A DNA stretch of 64,000 nucleotides from an uncultured Prevotellaceae bacterium (GCA_902776665.1 CACYQZ010000004.1:1-64000); one strand, 5' to 3'. Positions 42,728 through 51,869 are shown, numbered from the stretch's first letter. Made by a program: numbers and translations. The notes: generated by a model not told the origin, from the letters alone.

Positions 42728-45109
42728 TTAGCGTTGCATCGTCTTGACTCCGTCAACGATGTAGATGCCTCGGTGGGCAATGTGGCTGAGGCGGCGACCC
42801 TGCAGGTCGTAGATGGCGGTGCGCGAAATGCCGTTGGCGATAGGAAAATCGACTTCTGCCGAGTCATCGCCGCCTTCGACGTCAAACGTGGGGACGAAGG
42901 TCCACAGACCGCCATTTCCGTCGGTCGGGCCGTTGTAGAGGTTGATGGCGAAGCCCTTGGCAGGCATCGCGCAGTTCATCCACTGGCCGCTGTGTTTGTC
43001 GCTGCGGATGGTGTAGTAATAATTCTTTCCGTCGGCTCCGAAAGCCTTGTCAGCCAAGATGAAATTGTAGTTTTTCTTCGCGTTGTCATACGACCAACGG
43101 CCATTTGTGTTGGCTGCCGAGGCCGTCGGTTTCACCGAGCCGTTGGGATTCGTCTTATTGACAATGGCGTATTTCCCTGAGCCATTCGGGTCGAGTTCAA
43201 AGGCCCAGAGTTGTGCGTCGTAGTTGCTGGCATTCTCGGCCGCCGCCACGTTTCCCCAAAGCATTCCGACGGCTGCACCGTTGCTACTTTGCGCGGAAAG
43301 CAAGGCCGAACCGCTTTGGATGAGTTCGATTTGGCGATTGCCACGCTCTACGCCTCGCGAAACGAGTTTGTACCAATATTTATCGGCGGCATCGAGCCCT
43401 GTCGATGACTTCGGCGGAACGACATTGGCTATCGGAGCGTCAGCACCGTCATATTTCAGAAACTGCGGATGGTAGTTGTAGCCGCCGAGGTTGAGCAGCG
43501 TCGTGTCCTGTCGCATACGGTTGCGGAACGAAGTCCAGTTCTTCCTTGACTGCGGCGTCCAACCAGCCTCGGCCACCGCCATCAGTCGCGGCAGGGCGAG
43601 GTATTCCAAATGCTCGGGTTCGCTGACGTGCTCGCACCAGAAAGTGCCCTGCACGCCGTAGTAATACTTCTTTTCGCGCTCGGTTCCGACCACGTTGTTC
43701 GGCACGGGAACGTATTCGTAGGTGTTTTGCAGGTTGTTGTCGCCACCGCCTGCGCCGTAGTCGGTCGTAGTGGGCTTGCGGTTGATGTAATACGATTGTC
43801 CGGCGCTGTTGTATTCGGTGATGATGGCTTTCAGACCGAGGTCGGCAGCCTTCGAAGCACCCTGCTGACACGGATTCCAGCAATAAATCATAGCTTCCGA
43901 GTCTTGAATCAGTTTCGTGTCGGCACCGCCAGCGGTAATCGCCTCGTTCCACACGGCAATGCGCTTGCCAAGCGTCTTTAGATGCTCTGAAATCTGCTTC
44001 GTGAAACGGCTTTGCAGTTGCGAATAATTCGTCATGCCCTCTTTTTTGTAAAGTGCCTGACATTGAGCGTTGTTCTGCCACGCATTCGTGGGGCATTCGT
44101 CGCCACCGACGTGGAAAATCTCACTCGGGAAAAGCGGTGCAATTTCCGTCAGAATATCCTTCGCAAACTGCACAGCGCGGTCGTTCGCCACGTTGAGCAC
44201 GTCTTTCGAAATACCACCCGAAACCCACACTTCGTGCGAACCATTCGGCGTACAACTGAACTCGGGATAGGCCGTCATGGCGGCGGCGAGGTGGCCCGGC
44301 ATCTCGATTTCGGGCACCACCGTGATGTGGAGTTTCGCAGCATAGGCCACGACATCGCGAATCTCGTCCTGCGTGTAGAAATAGGGGCCGTATGGCTCGT
44401 TGGTCCAATATTGACCGGTTTTCAGGTCGGTGTTGAAAGAATTGGCACGCGTCGCACCCACCGTCGTCAGTTTCGGATATTTCTTGACTTCCACGCGCCA
44501 GCCTTGGTCGTCGGTCAGGTGCCAATGGAAGTGATTCATCTTGTAATACGCCATCAGGCGCAGCATTTTCTTGATTTCATCGACCGTGAAAAAATGGCGG
44601 CTCACGTCGAGCATAAAACCACGATAGGCGAAGCGCGGCGCGTCGTTGATGGTCAAGAAAGGAAGGGCGTAGGTGGCGTTGGCGTCGAGTTTTTCGAGAA
44701 GCACATTCGCCGGCAGCATCTTTTTGATGCTTTGCAGACCGTAGAAAAAGCCCTTCGCCGTGCTGGCCCGTAGCGTGATGCCCTCAGCGGCGACTTGCAG
44801 GATATAGCCCTCGTCGGCGAGTGTCGAGGCGTTCATTTGTAGTTTGATGGTGGAATTTTCGCTATTTCCGACGGTCACGTTGCGACCCGTGGCTACGCGG
44901 AGTGCATCGGCGAAGTTGTTGGCTTCGGTGACAACCTCGTCCGATAGTCCGCTGACATCCATTGTAATCGTCTGCGGCAACACGAATTGTCCCGACTTCG
45001 TCGTCAGGCTTTTCGGCCACGGCGTAAGGTTCACCGACTGCGCCTGTACACGTATGCTCAGGCAAATCATCAACAGCAAAATGGCTGGGATTCTTGCAAT
45101 TTTCTTCAT
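42728..45109 (-). CDS. GH20 beta-N-acetylhexosaminidase, secreted
   Basis: A 793-residue secreted glycosidase with signal peptide (to about IRVQA). The GH20b domain (about 28-155) leads into the TIM barrel with HFHWHLTDDQGWRVEVK and catalytic Asp337-Glu338 in HVGGDECP. A beta-rich C-terminal module follows, and the end shows the Prevotella-type AIYDLQGRRL...GIYIVDG tail, probably a sorting signal. Second hexosaminidase of the window, but only about two thirds the length of the one at 23523. Confidence 0.92.
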   Translation of the reverse strand: MKKIARIPAILLLMICLSIRVQAQSVNLTPWPKSLTTKSGQFVLPQTITMDVSGLSDEVVTEANNFADALRVATGRNVTVGNSENSTIKLQMNASTLADEGYILQVAAEGITLRASTAKGFFYGLQSIKKMLPANVLLEKLDANATYALPFLTINDAPRFAYRGFMLDVSRHFFTVDEIKKMLRLMAYYKMNHFHWHLTDDQGWRVEVKKYPKLTTVGATRANSFNTDLKTGQYWTNEPYGPYFYTQDEIRDVVAYAAKLHITVVPEIEMPGHLAAAMTAYPEFSCTPNGSHEVWVSGGISKDVLNVANDRAVQFAKDILTEIAPLFPSEIFHVGGDECPTNAWQNNAQCQALYKKEGMTNYSQLQSRFTKQISEHLKTLGKRIAVWNEAITAGGADTKLIQDSEAMIYCWNPCQQGASKAADLGLKAIITEYNSAGQSYYINRKPTTTDYGAGGGDNNLQNTYEYVPVPNNVVGTEREKKYYYGVQGTFWCEHVSEPEHLEYLALPRLMAVAEAGWTPQSRKNWTSFRNRMRQDTTLLNLGGYNYHPQFLKYDGADAPIANVVPPKSSTGLDAADKYWYKLVSRGVERGNRQIELIQSGSALLSAQSSNGAAVGMLWGNVAAAENASNYDAQLWAFELDPNGSGKYAIVNKTNPNGSVKPTASAANTNGRWSYDNAKKNYNFILADKAFGADGKNYYYTIRSDKHSGQWMNCAMPAKGFAINLYNGPTDGNGGLWTFVPTFDVEGGDDSAEVDFPIANGISRTAIYDLQGRRLSHIAHRGIYIVDGVKTMQR

Positions 45110-45159
45110 AATTATCCTGTTTTTTTATTGAAATTTCTAAAACGATGTCCATTAAGTTG

Positions 45160-45167
45160 CAAAATTA
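45160..45167 (-). promoter_or_regulatory. -7 box TAATTTTG of the second GH20 gene
   Basis: Reverse complement of CAAAATTA, 50 bases before the start. The stretch 45168-45259 holds no gene. Confidence 0.55.
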
Positions 45168-45259
45168 CGGAAAATTCGACGACCACAAGGCATTTAATCT
45201 AAAATTTAACGACTTTTAAAATATCGACACCACAAAGAAAATCGGTGGAAAAAGCCTTT

Positions 45260-48190
45260 TTATTTACGTGCAAATTCCAGTTTTTTATAGAATTTGAACA
45301 ACTCGGCGACGATTGGAGATTCAAAGTCGTAGTCTATGATTTTGGGGTCGAAGCCGTAGGCTTTCATCACGGCCTTGTCGTTGTCCTGATGGGCGCGGCG
45401 CAGTTCGGCGGGCATAGTAACTTCGTCGTAGAGGTCGGCCAGCGACGAGTCGGGATAGTTGGCACGCGCATCGAGGATGGCCTGCGCCGTCTGCTCGATT
45501 CGCGCCCGCTGCTCGTCCGTCGGCCGAGGCCACGGGAAATTGTTATAGACGATGTTGGCAGAATAGCGATAACGCATCTCCAACCGACCGCAGACCACGC
45601 GCATCCACGCCATATGGACATTCGATTCGAGAACGCCGAAATGGTAGAGCGTGGCGTCGGGGATGATTTGCACGGCATCGCTGGAAATAATGTCAGGTGT
45701 CATAAACCCCATTGGAACATAGCGGCGACGCTCGCTTGAAACGCGAGGAACAAGCAAATAATTGCTCTCTGGCTGGCGGATTTCACCGAAAAGCATCGGA
45801 AAATCAGCCAGTTTCCGAGTTCCAGAACGATTACTTGAAGCACGTCCTTGACGGACTTTTTCGACTGCTTCAACGATGGGCGGAACACTGCGGACAATTG
45901 TCGGACTTATATTCTTCAACCAAAGACACCAACGTTCTTGTCGGTTGATGAATTCCTGTGCACCGACGAATGGGCGGAAACATTGACTTGCTTGTGGATA
46001 GGCAGAGCAGATTTCTTGTTTCATCTCACGGGTATAATTACAAAGATGTCCGCCATCGTTAGCCATATTTCCGAAAACCATTCCAGGCACATCGCAAATC
46101 GGTTTCGGTCGGCTACCGACAAACACGTCGGGCGCATCGGCCAGATAAGCATTGATGTTTTTCGCCTCCAACTGCTTTCCGTTGTCGAAAATCAGCTTCG
46201 GCGTCAGATTCTGATAGCTGAAACCCACGATGACGCAATGGACGTGGGCTTTGAGCGAAGCCTCGCTGTCCCAACGGAATGTCCGATGTGCAAAATTGAT
46301 GCAGATGCCGTTGTCGAAGAGTTTCTGCCACAGATTCGCCACCTGCTCACCTTGACAGATGCTGTTGGTCGAGACAAGCGCAGTTCGCGTGTCGGGGCTG
46401 TATCTCATCAAGTTGGCCGCCTTCTTGTACCAGCAGCTGACATAATCCATATTGCCCACATTCTTCCATTTCGCCCCGAAAATGTCGAGCATATCCTGTT
46501 TCTGGCTTTCGCTCATCAGACGTGCGCCCACAAACGGCGGGTTGCCCATAATGTAGTCGAAGTGGACCTGATAGCGTTTCGTGTCGGGCTTCACATTTCC
46601 GTCGAAACGCTTGGCCACCACGTTCAGTTCGTTGTAAACCGCTACCGATTCACTTGCCATCATCGGTTCGGGCTCGAGAATCAAGTGCAGGTTCTTGGCA
46701 TAGATGGTCGGGATGTCCGACTTCACCTCGACGATGTCCCAATCCATTCTGAGCGCGTTGCCCTCGCGGATGTTCGCATAGGATTTCAGCGGCAGGAAGT
46801 CGATGTCGTGACGGATGATCTTCTCCGTCTCCGTCAGCATCTGCGCCTCGGAAATCCAGAGCGCGGTCGTGGCGACGGTGACGGCGAAGTCGTTGATTTC
46901 GATGCCGTAGAACTGCTGAATCGAGACCTTAATCGGGTTCTTGAACTCGCCCATCATCATCTGGCCGTGGTAGCGCTCGCGGATGACCTCGTTTTCCAGT
47001 CGCCGCAGAGACAGATAAGTCTCCGTGAGGAAATTGCCGCTTCCGCAGGCAGGGTCGAGGAAGGTTAGCGACGCCAGACGGTCTTGGAAGGCATCGAGCA
47101 GTTTCTGTCGCTTGCGCTCGGTCTTCTCCTCAAGAATTTCGTCGAGTTCGCGCCGAAGGCCGTTGAGAAACAGCGGGTCGATGACCTTGTGGATATTCTC
47201 AATCGAGGTGTAGTGCATTCCGCCGGTGCGCCGCGTCACGGGGTTCAGCGTCGATTCAAACACCGCGCCGAAAATCGTGGGCGAAATCTCGCTCCAGTCG
47301 AAGTCGAGGCTCGCATTCTGAAGCATCGTCTGCCTCAGTTGCTCGGTGAACTGCGGAATTTCAATCTCCTCCTCAAAAAGTCCGCCGTTGGTGTAGGGAA
47401 ACGCCTTCAAATCGTCGCGCAGATAGCGGCTCCGCTGGTCGTCGGGCGTGTTGAGAACCTTGAAAAGCTTCAACAAAGCGTCGCTGAGGTCGTCGGCGCT
47501 ATATCCGTTGAGATAGTCGTGGAACTGGTCGTGGCGGAAAATACCAGCGTCCTCGGCATAGAGACAGAACACGATGCGGACGCAGAGAATGTTGAGCCAT
47601 CGCAAGACTTCGGGGCTGTTGTCGTCGTATTGTTTGAGCAAAGCCTCGTAAATCTTGCCGACAATCTCGCCCGCCTGCATCGACACCTCCATCTCCTTCG
47701 ACAAATGCTCGCTCTTCGTGTCCACAAGAAACATCAGTCGATAGTATTCCTTGCCCAGATTCTCGAGCAAAATCTGCTCAGGCTCGCCATTCGGCTGCTC
47801 CATATCATAGACCAGAAACTCGGCGAAATTGCAAGTCACAATCCATCGCGGACGCTCCGAGTACGGCAGCTCGGCAGCATAGCGCTTCGCCTGCTGAAAC
47901 GGATTCAGCACCGAGCCGTCGCTCTGCACGACACCCTTGCGCAAGTCCTTGTCAATCGACTTTTGCTCAATCAGCACCTTCGTCGAGGGAATATGGCCGT
48001 CGATGAAGTTCGTCTTATCGACCTTCACCTGCTCCTCATATCGGATGAACGTGCTTGGATTCTCGACACCAAACACCTCCGTCAGCAATTCCGTCCAAAA
48101 CACCTGCGAGTCACCCTTTTCGTAACCCCTGCCTTTCCATCGCGCTGCAAACTCCGCAGCCGCCGCAGACATTTGTTTCTCAGTATTCAT
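45260..48190 (-). CDS. MmeI-like type IIL restriction-modification enzyme
   Basis: A 976-residue single-chain restriction-methylation protein from ATG 48190. Parts in order: N-terminal PD-ExK-like nuclease with Asp64, Glu75 and Lys77 (D-x10-ExK, in IDGHIPSTKVLIEQK), a helical spacer, a gamma-class N6-adenine methyltransferase with motif I DPACGSGNF (379-387) and motif IV NPPF (550-553), then the target-recognition and C-terminal parts ending in ADLYDEVTMPAELRRAHQDN. In MmeI one target domain steers both cutting and one-strand methylation, so no separate methylase is needed. It has its own promoter and lies behind a fic gene. Cutting at a fixed distance is assumed from the family. Confidence 0.88.
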   Translation of the reverse strand: MNTEKQMSAAAAEFAARWKGRGYEKGDSQVFWTELLTEVFGVENPSTFIRYEEQVKVDKTNFIDGHIPSTKVLIEQKSIDKDLRKGVVQSDGSVLNPFQQAKRYAAELPYSERPRWIVTCNFAEFLVYDMEQPNGEPEQILLENLGKEYYRLMFLVDTKSEHLSKEMEVSMQAGEIVGKIYEALLKQYDDNSPEVLRWLNILCVRIVFCLYAEDAGIFRHDQFHDYLNGYSADDLSDALLKLFKVLNTPDDQRSRYLRDDLKAFPYTNGGLFEEEIEIPQFTEQLRQTMLQNASLDFDWSEISPTIFGAVFESTLNPVTRRTGGMHYTSIENIHKVIDPLFLNGLRRELDEILEEKTERKRQKLLDAFQDRLASLTFLDPACGSGNFLTETYLSLRRLENEVIRERYHGQMMMGEFKNPIKVSIQQFYGIEINDFAVTVATTALWISEAQMLTETEKIIRHDIDFLPLKSYANIREGNALRMDWDIVEVKSDIPTIYAKNLHLILEPEPMMASESVAVYNELNVVAKRFDGNVKPDTKRYQVHFDYIMGNPPFVGARLMSESQKQDMLDIFGAKWKNVGNMDYVSCWYKKAANLMRYSPDTRTALVSTNSICQGEQVANLWQKLFDNGICINFAHRTFRWDSEASLKAHVHCVIVGFSYQNLTPKLIFDNGKQLEAKNINAYLADAPDVFVGSRPKPICDVPGMVFGNMANDGGHLCNYTREMKQEICSAYPQASQCFRPFVGAQEFINRQERWCLWLKNISPTIVRSVPPIVEAVEKVRQGRASSNRSGTRKLADFPMLFGEIRQPESNYLLVPRVSSERRRYVPMGFMTPDIISSDAVQIIPDATLYHFGVLESNVHMAWMRVVCGRLEMRYRYSANIVYNNFPWPRPTDEQRARIEQTAQAILDARANYPDSSLADLYDEVTMPAELRRAHQDNDKAVMKAYGFDPKIIDYDFESPIVAELFKFYKKLEFARK

Positions 48191-48224
48191 ACGCCGCAAA
48201 TTATTTACAATTCCACTATTTTCA

Positions 48225-48273
48225 CTTGCAAAGATACAAAATTTTTCGGAAACGACCGCCGTTTTTTGCGAAA
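48225..48273. repeat. Direct repeat copy A (promoter region of the MmeI-like gene)
   Basis: Almost identical to 49468-49515: CTTGCAAAGATACAAAA, then CGGAAAC, then ACCGCCG and TTTTGCGAAA. The copies differ by an A-tract/T-tract swap, one base and one T. Both contain a -7 box and bracket the fic gene. Confidence 0.8.
48229..48236 (-). promoter_or_regulatory. -7 box TATCTTTG of the MmeI-like gene
   Basis: Reverse complement of CAAAGATA, 38 bases before the ATG; lies within the direct repeat. Confidence 0.6.
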
Positions 48274-48278
48274 TAATT

Positions 48279-49433
48279 CTACGCCAACTGCTTAAACAGC
48301 GCCAATCCTTTCGCGGTCAGCAGGTATTTCTGGCGGGGGTGGCGGGGCGATTGTGGATAAAGCATTCGGACATATCCATCCCGCATAGCAGGCTTAAGGT
48401 GATATTCCAAAAAATTTGGTCTGTGTTTTAATCCTAACTCTTTCATCAGTTGAGCAATCGAAAGCGATTCTGGTCCAATCTTCTTAACCAATTCAATCAT
48501 CAAACGATGATTAGTATGCACCGAATTTGATACTTGTTCGGGTACTTGTTCGGGTACTTGTTCGGGATTTGTGGATTGTCGCCATTCTTCTGGGGCATTC
48601 ACCAAAAGATATCGGTTCTTTAACTCATTGTTTTCTCTCATCAGCAGATTCCGGAAGAAGAGGTTCAGGAAATGATAATCCTGCCTGATACCTTGTGCCA
48701 CATTTTTGTAGTTGGCCCGAACCAAGGCATTGCGGAAATACCACGAATGTTCCTCAAACATTCTGTTGTCTGCCTTGAAACCAATAGACTGCAGATATTT
48801 GATGGTGAAAACAGCGGTGGTTCGAGTGTTCCCCTCACAGAAAGGATGTATCTGCCAAATGCCAGAAACGAAGCGAGATAAATGCTGAATGACTTCGTCC
48901 ATCGACAAACCATTGTAATCGAATTGTTTTTCTTGCTCGATGTCATAATCCAAAGCCATTCGCAAGTCTTGCCAGCGACCATAGAGCACGGTGTCACCAC
49001 GCAACACCCACTCTTTCTTGGTGATGCCATAGTTGCGCAGTTTGCCGGCGTGTTTGAACACACCTTCGAATATACTCCGATGGATGGAGATGATGCCAGC
49101 AGTGCTAAAAGTGAATGCAGGTTCGTTGATGAGCTTCGTTATGTTTGCCGACACGCGGTCTGCTTCTTCCTTGTTTTCATCGTCCTCGTCGTGCTGTGTC
49201 TTGGATACATAATATTGCTTCACCAACTGGCGAGCCTCGTCGATGGTTATTTCACCTTCGATGTGTTTACGGGCTGTCTGTTTCAGATACTCGGAAACCT
49301 TCAAGCCATCGACGGCCTGTAAGCCAATGGCCACCTTCCAAGCCTCAGCCTTTTCGCGTTTATGCGGCTCGCTTGCGATGATGTATTCGTCAAAATCCAA
49401 ATATCCTTCCTTCATACCTTGTTTTTTCGCCAT
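48279..49433 (-). CDS. Fic family protein with C-terminal winged helix
   Basis: A 384-residue protein starting at MAKKQGMKEG. The Fic core motif is IHPFCEGNTRTT (His196), so AMP transfer to a target protein is expected. Residues about 35-76 resemble the VbhA-type antitoxin helices (VAIGLQAVDGLKVSEYL, then EGEITIDEARQLVKQYY), but the inhibitory (S/T)xxxE(G/N) motif seems changed. Near residue 295 lies PEQVPEQVPEQV, then a winged-helix domain that may bind DNA, as in self-regulating Fic proteins. The gene is A+T-rich against its surroundings and is framed by direct repeats, signs of transfer. It may pair with the restriction enzyme as an accessory defence unit. Confidence 0.85.
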   Translation of the reverse strand: MAKKQGMKEGYLDFDEYIIASEPHKREKAEAWKVAIGLQAVDGLKVSEYLKQTARKHIEGEITIDEARQLVKQYYVSKTQHDEDDENKEEADRVSANITKLINEPAFTFSTAGIISIHRSIFEGVFKHAGKLRNYGITKKEWVLRGDTVLYGRWQDLRMALDYDIEQEKQFDYNGLSMDEVIQHLSRFVSGIWQIHPFCEGNTRTTAVFTIKYLQSIGFKADNRMFEEHSWYFRNALVRANYKNVAQGIRQDYHFLNLFFRNLLMRENNELKNRYLLVNAPEEWRQSTNPEQVPEQVPEQVSNSVHTNHRLMIELVKKIGPESLSIAQLMKELGLKHRPNFLEYHLKPAMRDGYVRMLYPQSPRHPRQKYLLTAKGLALFKQLA

Positions 49434-49467
49434 CTTCACCAAAAGCAAAGACCATTGATTGTTTACG

Positions 49468-49515
49468 CTTGCAAAGATACAAAAAAAATCGGAAACAACC
49501 GCCGTTTTTGCGAAA
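49468..49515. repeat. Direct repeat copy B (promoter region of fic)
   Basis: Second copy of the element at 48225-48273, in the same orientation, about 1.24 kb away. Confidence 0.8.
49472..49479 (-). promoter_or_regulatory. -7 box TATCTTTG of fic
   Basis: Reverse complement of CAAAGATA, 38 bases before the fic ATG at 49433, the same spacing as for the MmeI-like gene. Confidence 0.6.
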
Positions 49516-49540
49516 AATTAAAGGGATTTTCGGAAGGTTT

Positions 49541-50122
49541 TCAGTCGGCGAACTGGGTTTCGCGGACGGCCTGTTCGATGACTTGCGGAAAATGGCGCTG
49601 TTCGAGTTCGTGGATATGGGCGGCGATGTCGTCGGGGGTGTCGGTGGGGGCGACGGCGGTGCGGAATTGCGCGATGATGGGGCCGCGGTCGTAGTCGGCG
49701 GTGACCCAGTGGATGGTGATGCCGGTTTCAGTTTCGCGAGCCTGCCAAACGGCCTCGTGAACATGGTGACCGTACATTCCCTTGCCGCCAAACTTGGGCA
49801 GCAGGGCGGGATGGAGGTTGAGCATCCGACGGGGATAGGCGTCGATGAGGTAAGGCGGAATTTTGAGCAGGAAACCAGCCAAAACGATGAAATCGACATC
49901 GTATTTTTTGAGTAAATCGAGCACTTTTTCCTCGTTTTGGAAGTCGGCTTTCGGAACGATGGCAGTCGGGATGTTCAGTCGCTCGGCACGCACGAGTGCA
50001 AAGGCATCGGCGCGGTTGCTGACAACGAGCGAAACTCTGATTTCATCGTGGTTGGCGAAATATCGAATGATGTTTTCGCAGTTGGTGCCGCTGCCGGAAA
50101 CGAAAATGGCGAGATTTTTCAT
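49541..50122 (-). CDS. purN: Phosphoribosylglycinamide formyltransferase
   Basis: A 193-residue enzyme formylating GAR with 10-formyl-THF in purine synthesis. It has FVSGSGTNCENII at the start, LAGFLLKIPPYL, NLHPALLPKFGGKGMYG (catalytic Asn-His region) and ITIHWVTADYDRGPIIAQ with the catalytic Asp. It is the last gene of the minus run rplY-pth-hslR-purN, and is separated from hslR by 48 bases containing an 11-base triple repeat. Confidence 0.94.
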   Translation of the reverse strand: MKNLAIFVSGSGTNCENIIRYFANHDEIRVSLVVSNRADAFALVRAERLNIPTAIVPKADFQNEEKVLDLLKKYDVDFIVLAGFLLKIPPYLIDAYPRRMLNLHPALLPKFGGKGMYGHHVHEAVWQARETETGITIHWVTADYDRGPIIAQFRTAVAPTDTPDDIAAHIHELEQRHFPQVIEQAVRETQFAD

Positions 50123-50128
50123 TTTGAA

Positions 50129-50161
50129 GGGAAGTGAAAGGGAAGTGAAAAAGAAGTGAAA
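50129..50161. repeat. Three 11-base repeats (GGGAAGTGAAA) between hslR and purN
   Basis: Three tandem units immediately before the purN start (minus strand). Confidence 0.8.
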
Positions 50162-50170
50162 GGGATTTTT

Positions 50171-50593
50171 TCAAGAATCATCGTCGTCATCGTCGTCAAA
50201 ATCAAAACCGAACATCACGGGTTCGACAAAACTATCGAGCGCACGGCGTTCCTTTTTCGTGGGACGGCCCGTGCCTCGCGCACGATCGACAAATCCGCTG
50301 ATACGGCTCATTTCAAGGAGTTCGTACTGGCTTGGGTCGGTGACGTTTTCGTAGATTTCGGGGATGAGTTTCGCCCCGACGCGCTGTTCTATCGGCTTCA
50401 GGATGCGGAACGAGTAGGTCACAGGCGGCTTTTTCACGTGAACCACCTCGCCAGCCTTCACCATTCGACTCGGTTTCACGGTCACGCCGTCCATCGTCAC
50501 ACGACCGTTTTTAATAGCATCGACGGCAATTGAGCGCGTCTTGTAGATTCGCGCCGACCACAGCCATTTGTCTATTCGAGCAGTTTCTGACAT
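50171..50593 (-). CDS. hslR: S4-domain RNA-binding heat-shock protein 15 homologue
   Basis: A 140-residue protein with an S4 domain at the N-terminus (RIDKWLWSARIYKTRSIAVD, then GRVTMDGVTVKPSRMVKAG). E. coli Hsp15 rescues 50S subunits that carry a stuck peptidyl-tRNA. The C-terminus has GRPTKKERRALD and an acidic Asp run (DDDDDDDS-like). It overlaps the pth gene by 22 bases; both act on stalled translation products, which fits the pairing. Confidence 0.88.
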   Translation of the reverse strand: MSETARIDKWLWSARIYKTRSIAVDAIKNGRVTMDGVTVKPSRMVKAGEVVHVKKPPVTYSFRILKPIEQRVGAKLIPEIYENVTDPSQYELLEMSRISGFVDRARGTGRPTKKERRALDSFVEPVMFGFDFDDDDDDDS

Positions 50594-51162
50594 CCTTTTC
50601 CTAATTTATTATACAGATTCATTGTCACATCGATGCCTGCAAGCACGAAACTCGGAATGATTTTCACCGCCGTGTCGATGACGGGCTGCAACTGCTGCAA
50701 TTCCTCGTCGTCGAACCGACCGAGCACCCAATCGATTTGGTGGCCCAAAGGAAAATCGCTGCCGATGCCGACACGCAGGCGCGGATAGCCCTGTCCGATG
50801 AGTTGTTGGATGTGGCCGAGGCCGTTGTGCCCGCCGTTGGAACCGCTGGCCTTCAGCCGAAATTGTCCGAGTGGCAGGGCGATGTCGTCGCTGACGACCA
50901 GCAGCCGTTTTTCGTCGATATTTTCCTTCGTCAGCCAGTAGCGCACGGCATTTCCCGACAGATTCATAAAGGTCGTGGGCTTCAACAGGAAAACTTTCCG
51001 ACCGCGAATGCTCGTCTCGGCGACAAATCCATAGCGTTTGTCAGCAAAAACAGTATTGGACGCCTTCGCAAAAGCGTCCAATACCATGTAGCCAGCGTTG
51101 TGACGGGTCATGGCGTATTCGTCGCCAGGATTCCCAAGTCCAACGATTAAGTATTTCTCCAT
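50572..51162 (-). CDS. pth: Peptidyl-tRNA hydrolase
   Basis: A 196-residue esterase that frees tRNA from dropped-off peptidyl-tRNA. Family residues are in place: GLGNPGDEYAMTRHNAGYM with catalytic His20, FMNLSGNAV and GSNGGHNGLGHI. It begins 7 bases after the rplY stop and overlaps hslR. The rplY-pth pair is a common bacterial arrangement. Confidence 0.95.
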   Translation of the reverse strand: MEKYLIVGLGNPGDEYAMTRHNAGYMVLDAFAKASNTVFADKRYGFVAETSIRGRKVFLLKPTTFMNLSGNAVRYWLTKENIDEKRLLVVSDDIALPLGQFRLKASGSNGGHNGLGHIQQLIGQGYPRLRVGIGSDFPLGHQIDWVLGRFDDEELQQLQPVIDTAVKIIPSFVLAGIDVTMNLYNKLGKGCQKLLE

Positions 51163-51169
51163 ACTTCAG

Positions 51170-51778
51170 TTATTCAGCGGCAGCCTCACTCTGGGCAGCG
51201 GCAGCGGCGGAGCGCGATGCACGCGTGGTCTTCACGGAGCAGACGACAACCTCGGCGGGCGTAGCCAGTTCGAGTCCCTCGAAGCTGAGTTCGCCGACCT
51301 TGATGCTCTTACCGAGTTCGAGGTTCGTCACGTCGATGTTGAGAATCTCAGGAATGCTGGGATAGGGAGCCGTCACGTTGATCTTACGAATCGAGAGGTT
51401 GAGCTTACCACCGTCGCGCACACCCTGAGCCAGTCCGTTGAGTTTCACGGGGATGCCAATCGTGATGGGCTTCGTCTCGTTCACCTCGTAGAAGTCGGCG
51501 TGGAGCACGGCGTCGGTCACGGGATGGAACTGCAATTCCTTGAGGACGGCCTTGTGGGGCTCGCCGTCGATGTTGAGGTTGATGACATAGACCTCGGGCG
51601 TGTAAACCACCTTGCGCAGTTCGGCCATCGAAATCATAAAGGCCATTGCCACGGGCTTGCCGTCAACTGTGTTTTCACCGTAGAGATTGCAGGGAATCAT
51701 ACCCTCTTTTCTCAGCATTTTCGAAGCTTTTTTTCCAACGGCTTCGCGCTTCTTACCGTTCAATGCAAATTCTTTCAT
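51170..51778 (-). CDS. rplY: 50S ribosomal protein L25/general stress protein Ctc
   Basis: A 202-residue long-form L25 (Ctc/TL5 type). It has the 5S-rRNA-binding N-terminal domain (REAVGKKASKMLRKEGMIPC, then HPVTDAVLHADFYEV) and the beta-rich C-terminal domain. It ends in an Ala/Glu-rich tail (AAAAAQSEAAAE). First gene of the minus operon with pth, with a -7 box 84 bases upstream. Confidence 0.94.
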   Translation of the reverse strand: MKEFALNGKKREAVGKKASKMLRKEGMIPCNLYGENTVDGKPVAMAFMISMAELRKVVYTPEVYVINLNIDGEPHKAVLKELQFHPVTDAVLHADFYEVNETKPITIGIPVKLNGLAQGVRDGGKLNLSIRKINVTAPYPSIPEILNIDVTNLELGKSIKVGELSFEGLELATPAEVVVCSVKTTRASRSAAAAAQSEAAAE

Positions 51779-51861
51779 AATCGTTTGTGTTACTCTAAAT
51801 TAAGTGATTAAAAATTGTGCCTTAATTCGCCATCACACGAGATGTGCTCAAAAAAGCGGTG

Positions 51862-51869
51862 CAAAGGTA
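51862..51869 (-). promoter_or_regulatory. -7 box TACCTTTG of rplY
   Basis: Reverse complement of CAAAGGTA, giving a leader of about 80 bases. A weak CACxTCTxGTG hairpin lies in the leader; no riboswitch is recognised. Confidence 0.6.

Noticed and set aside
51779..51861. Possible structured leader before rplY
   Set aside because: Only a short imperfect hairpin is visible; no match to a known ribosomal-protein leader that I can support.
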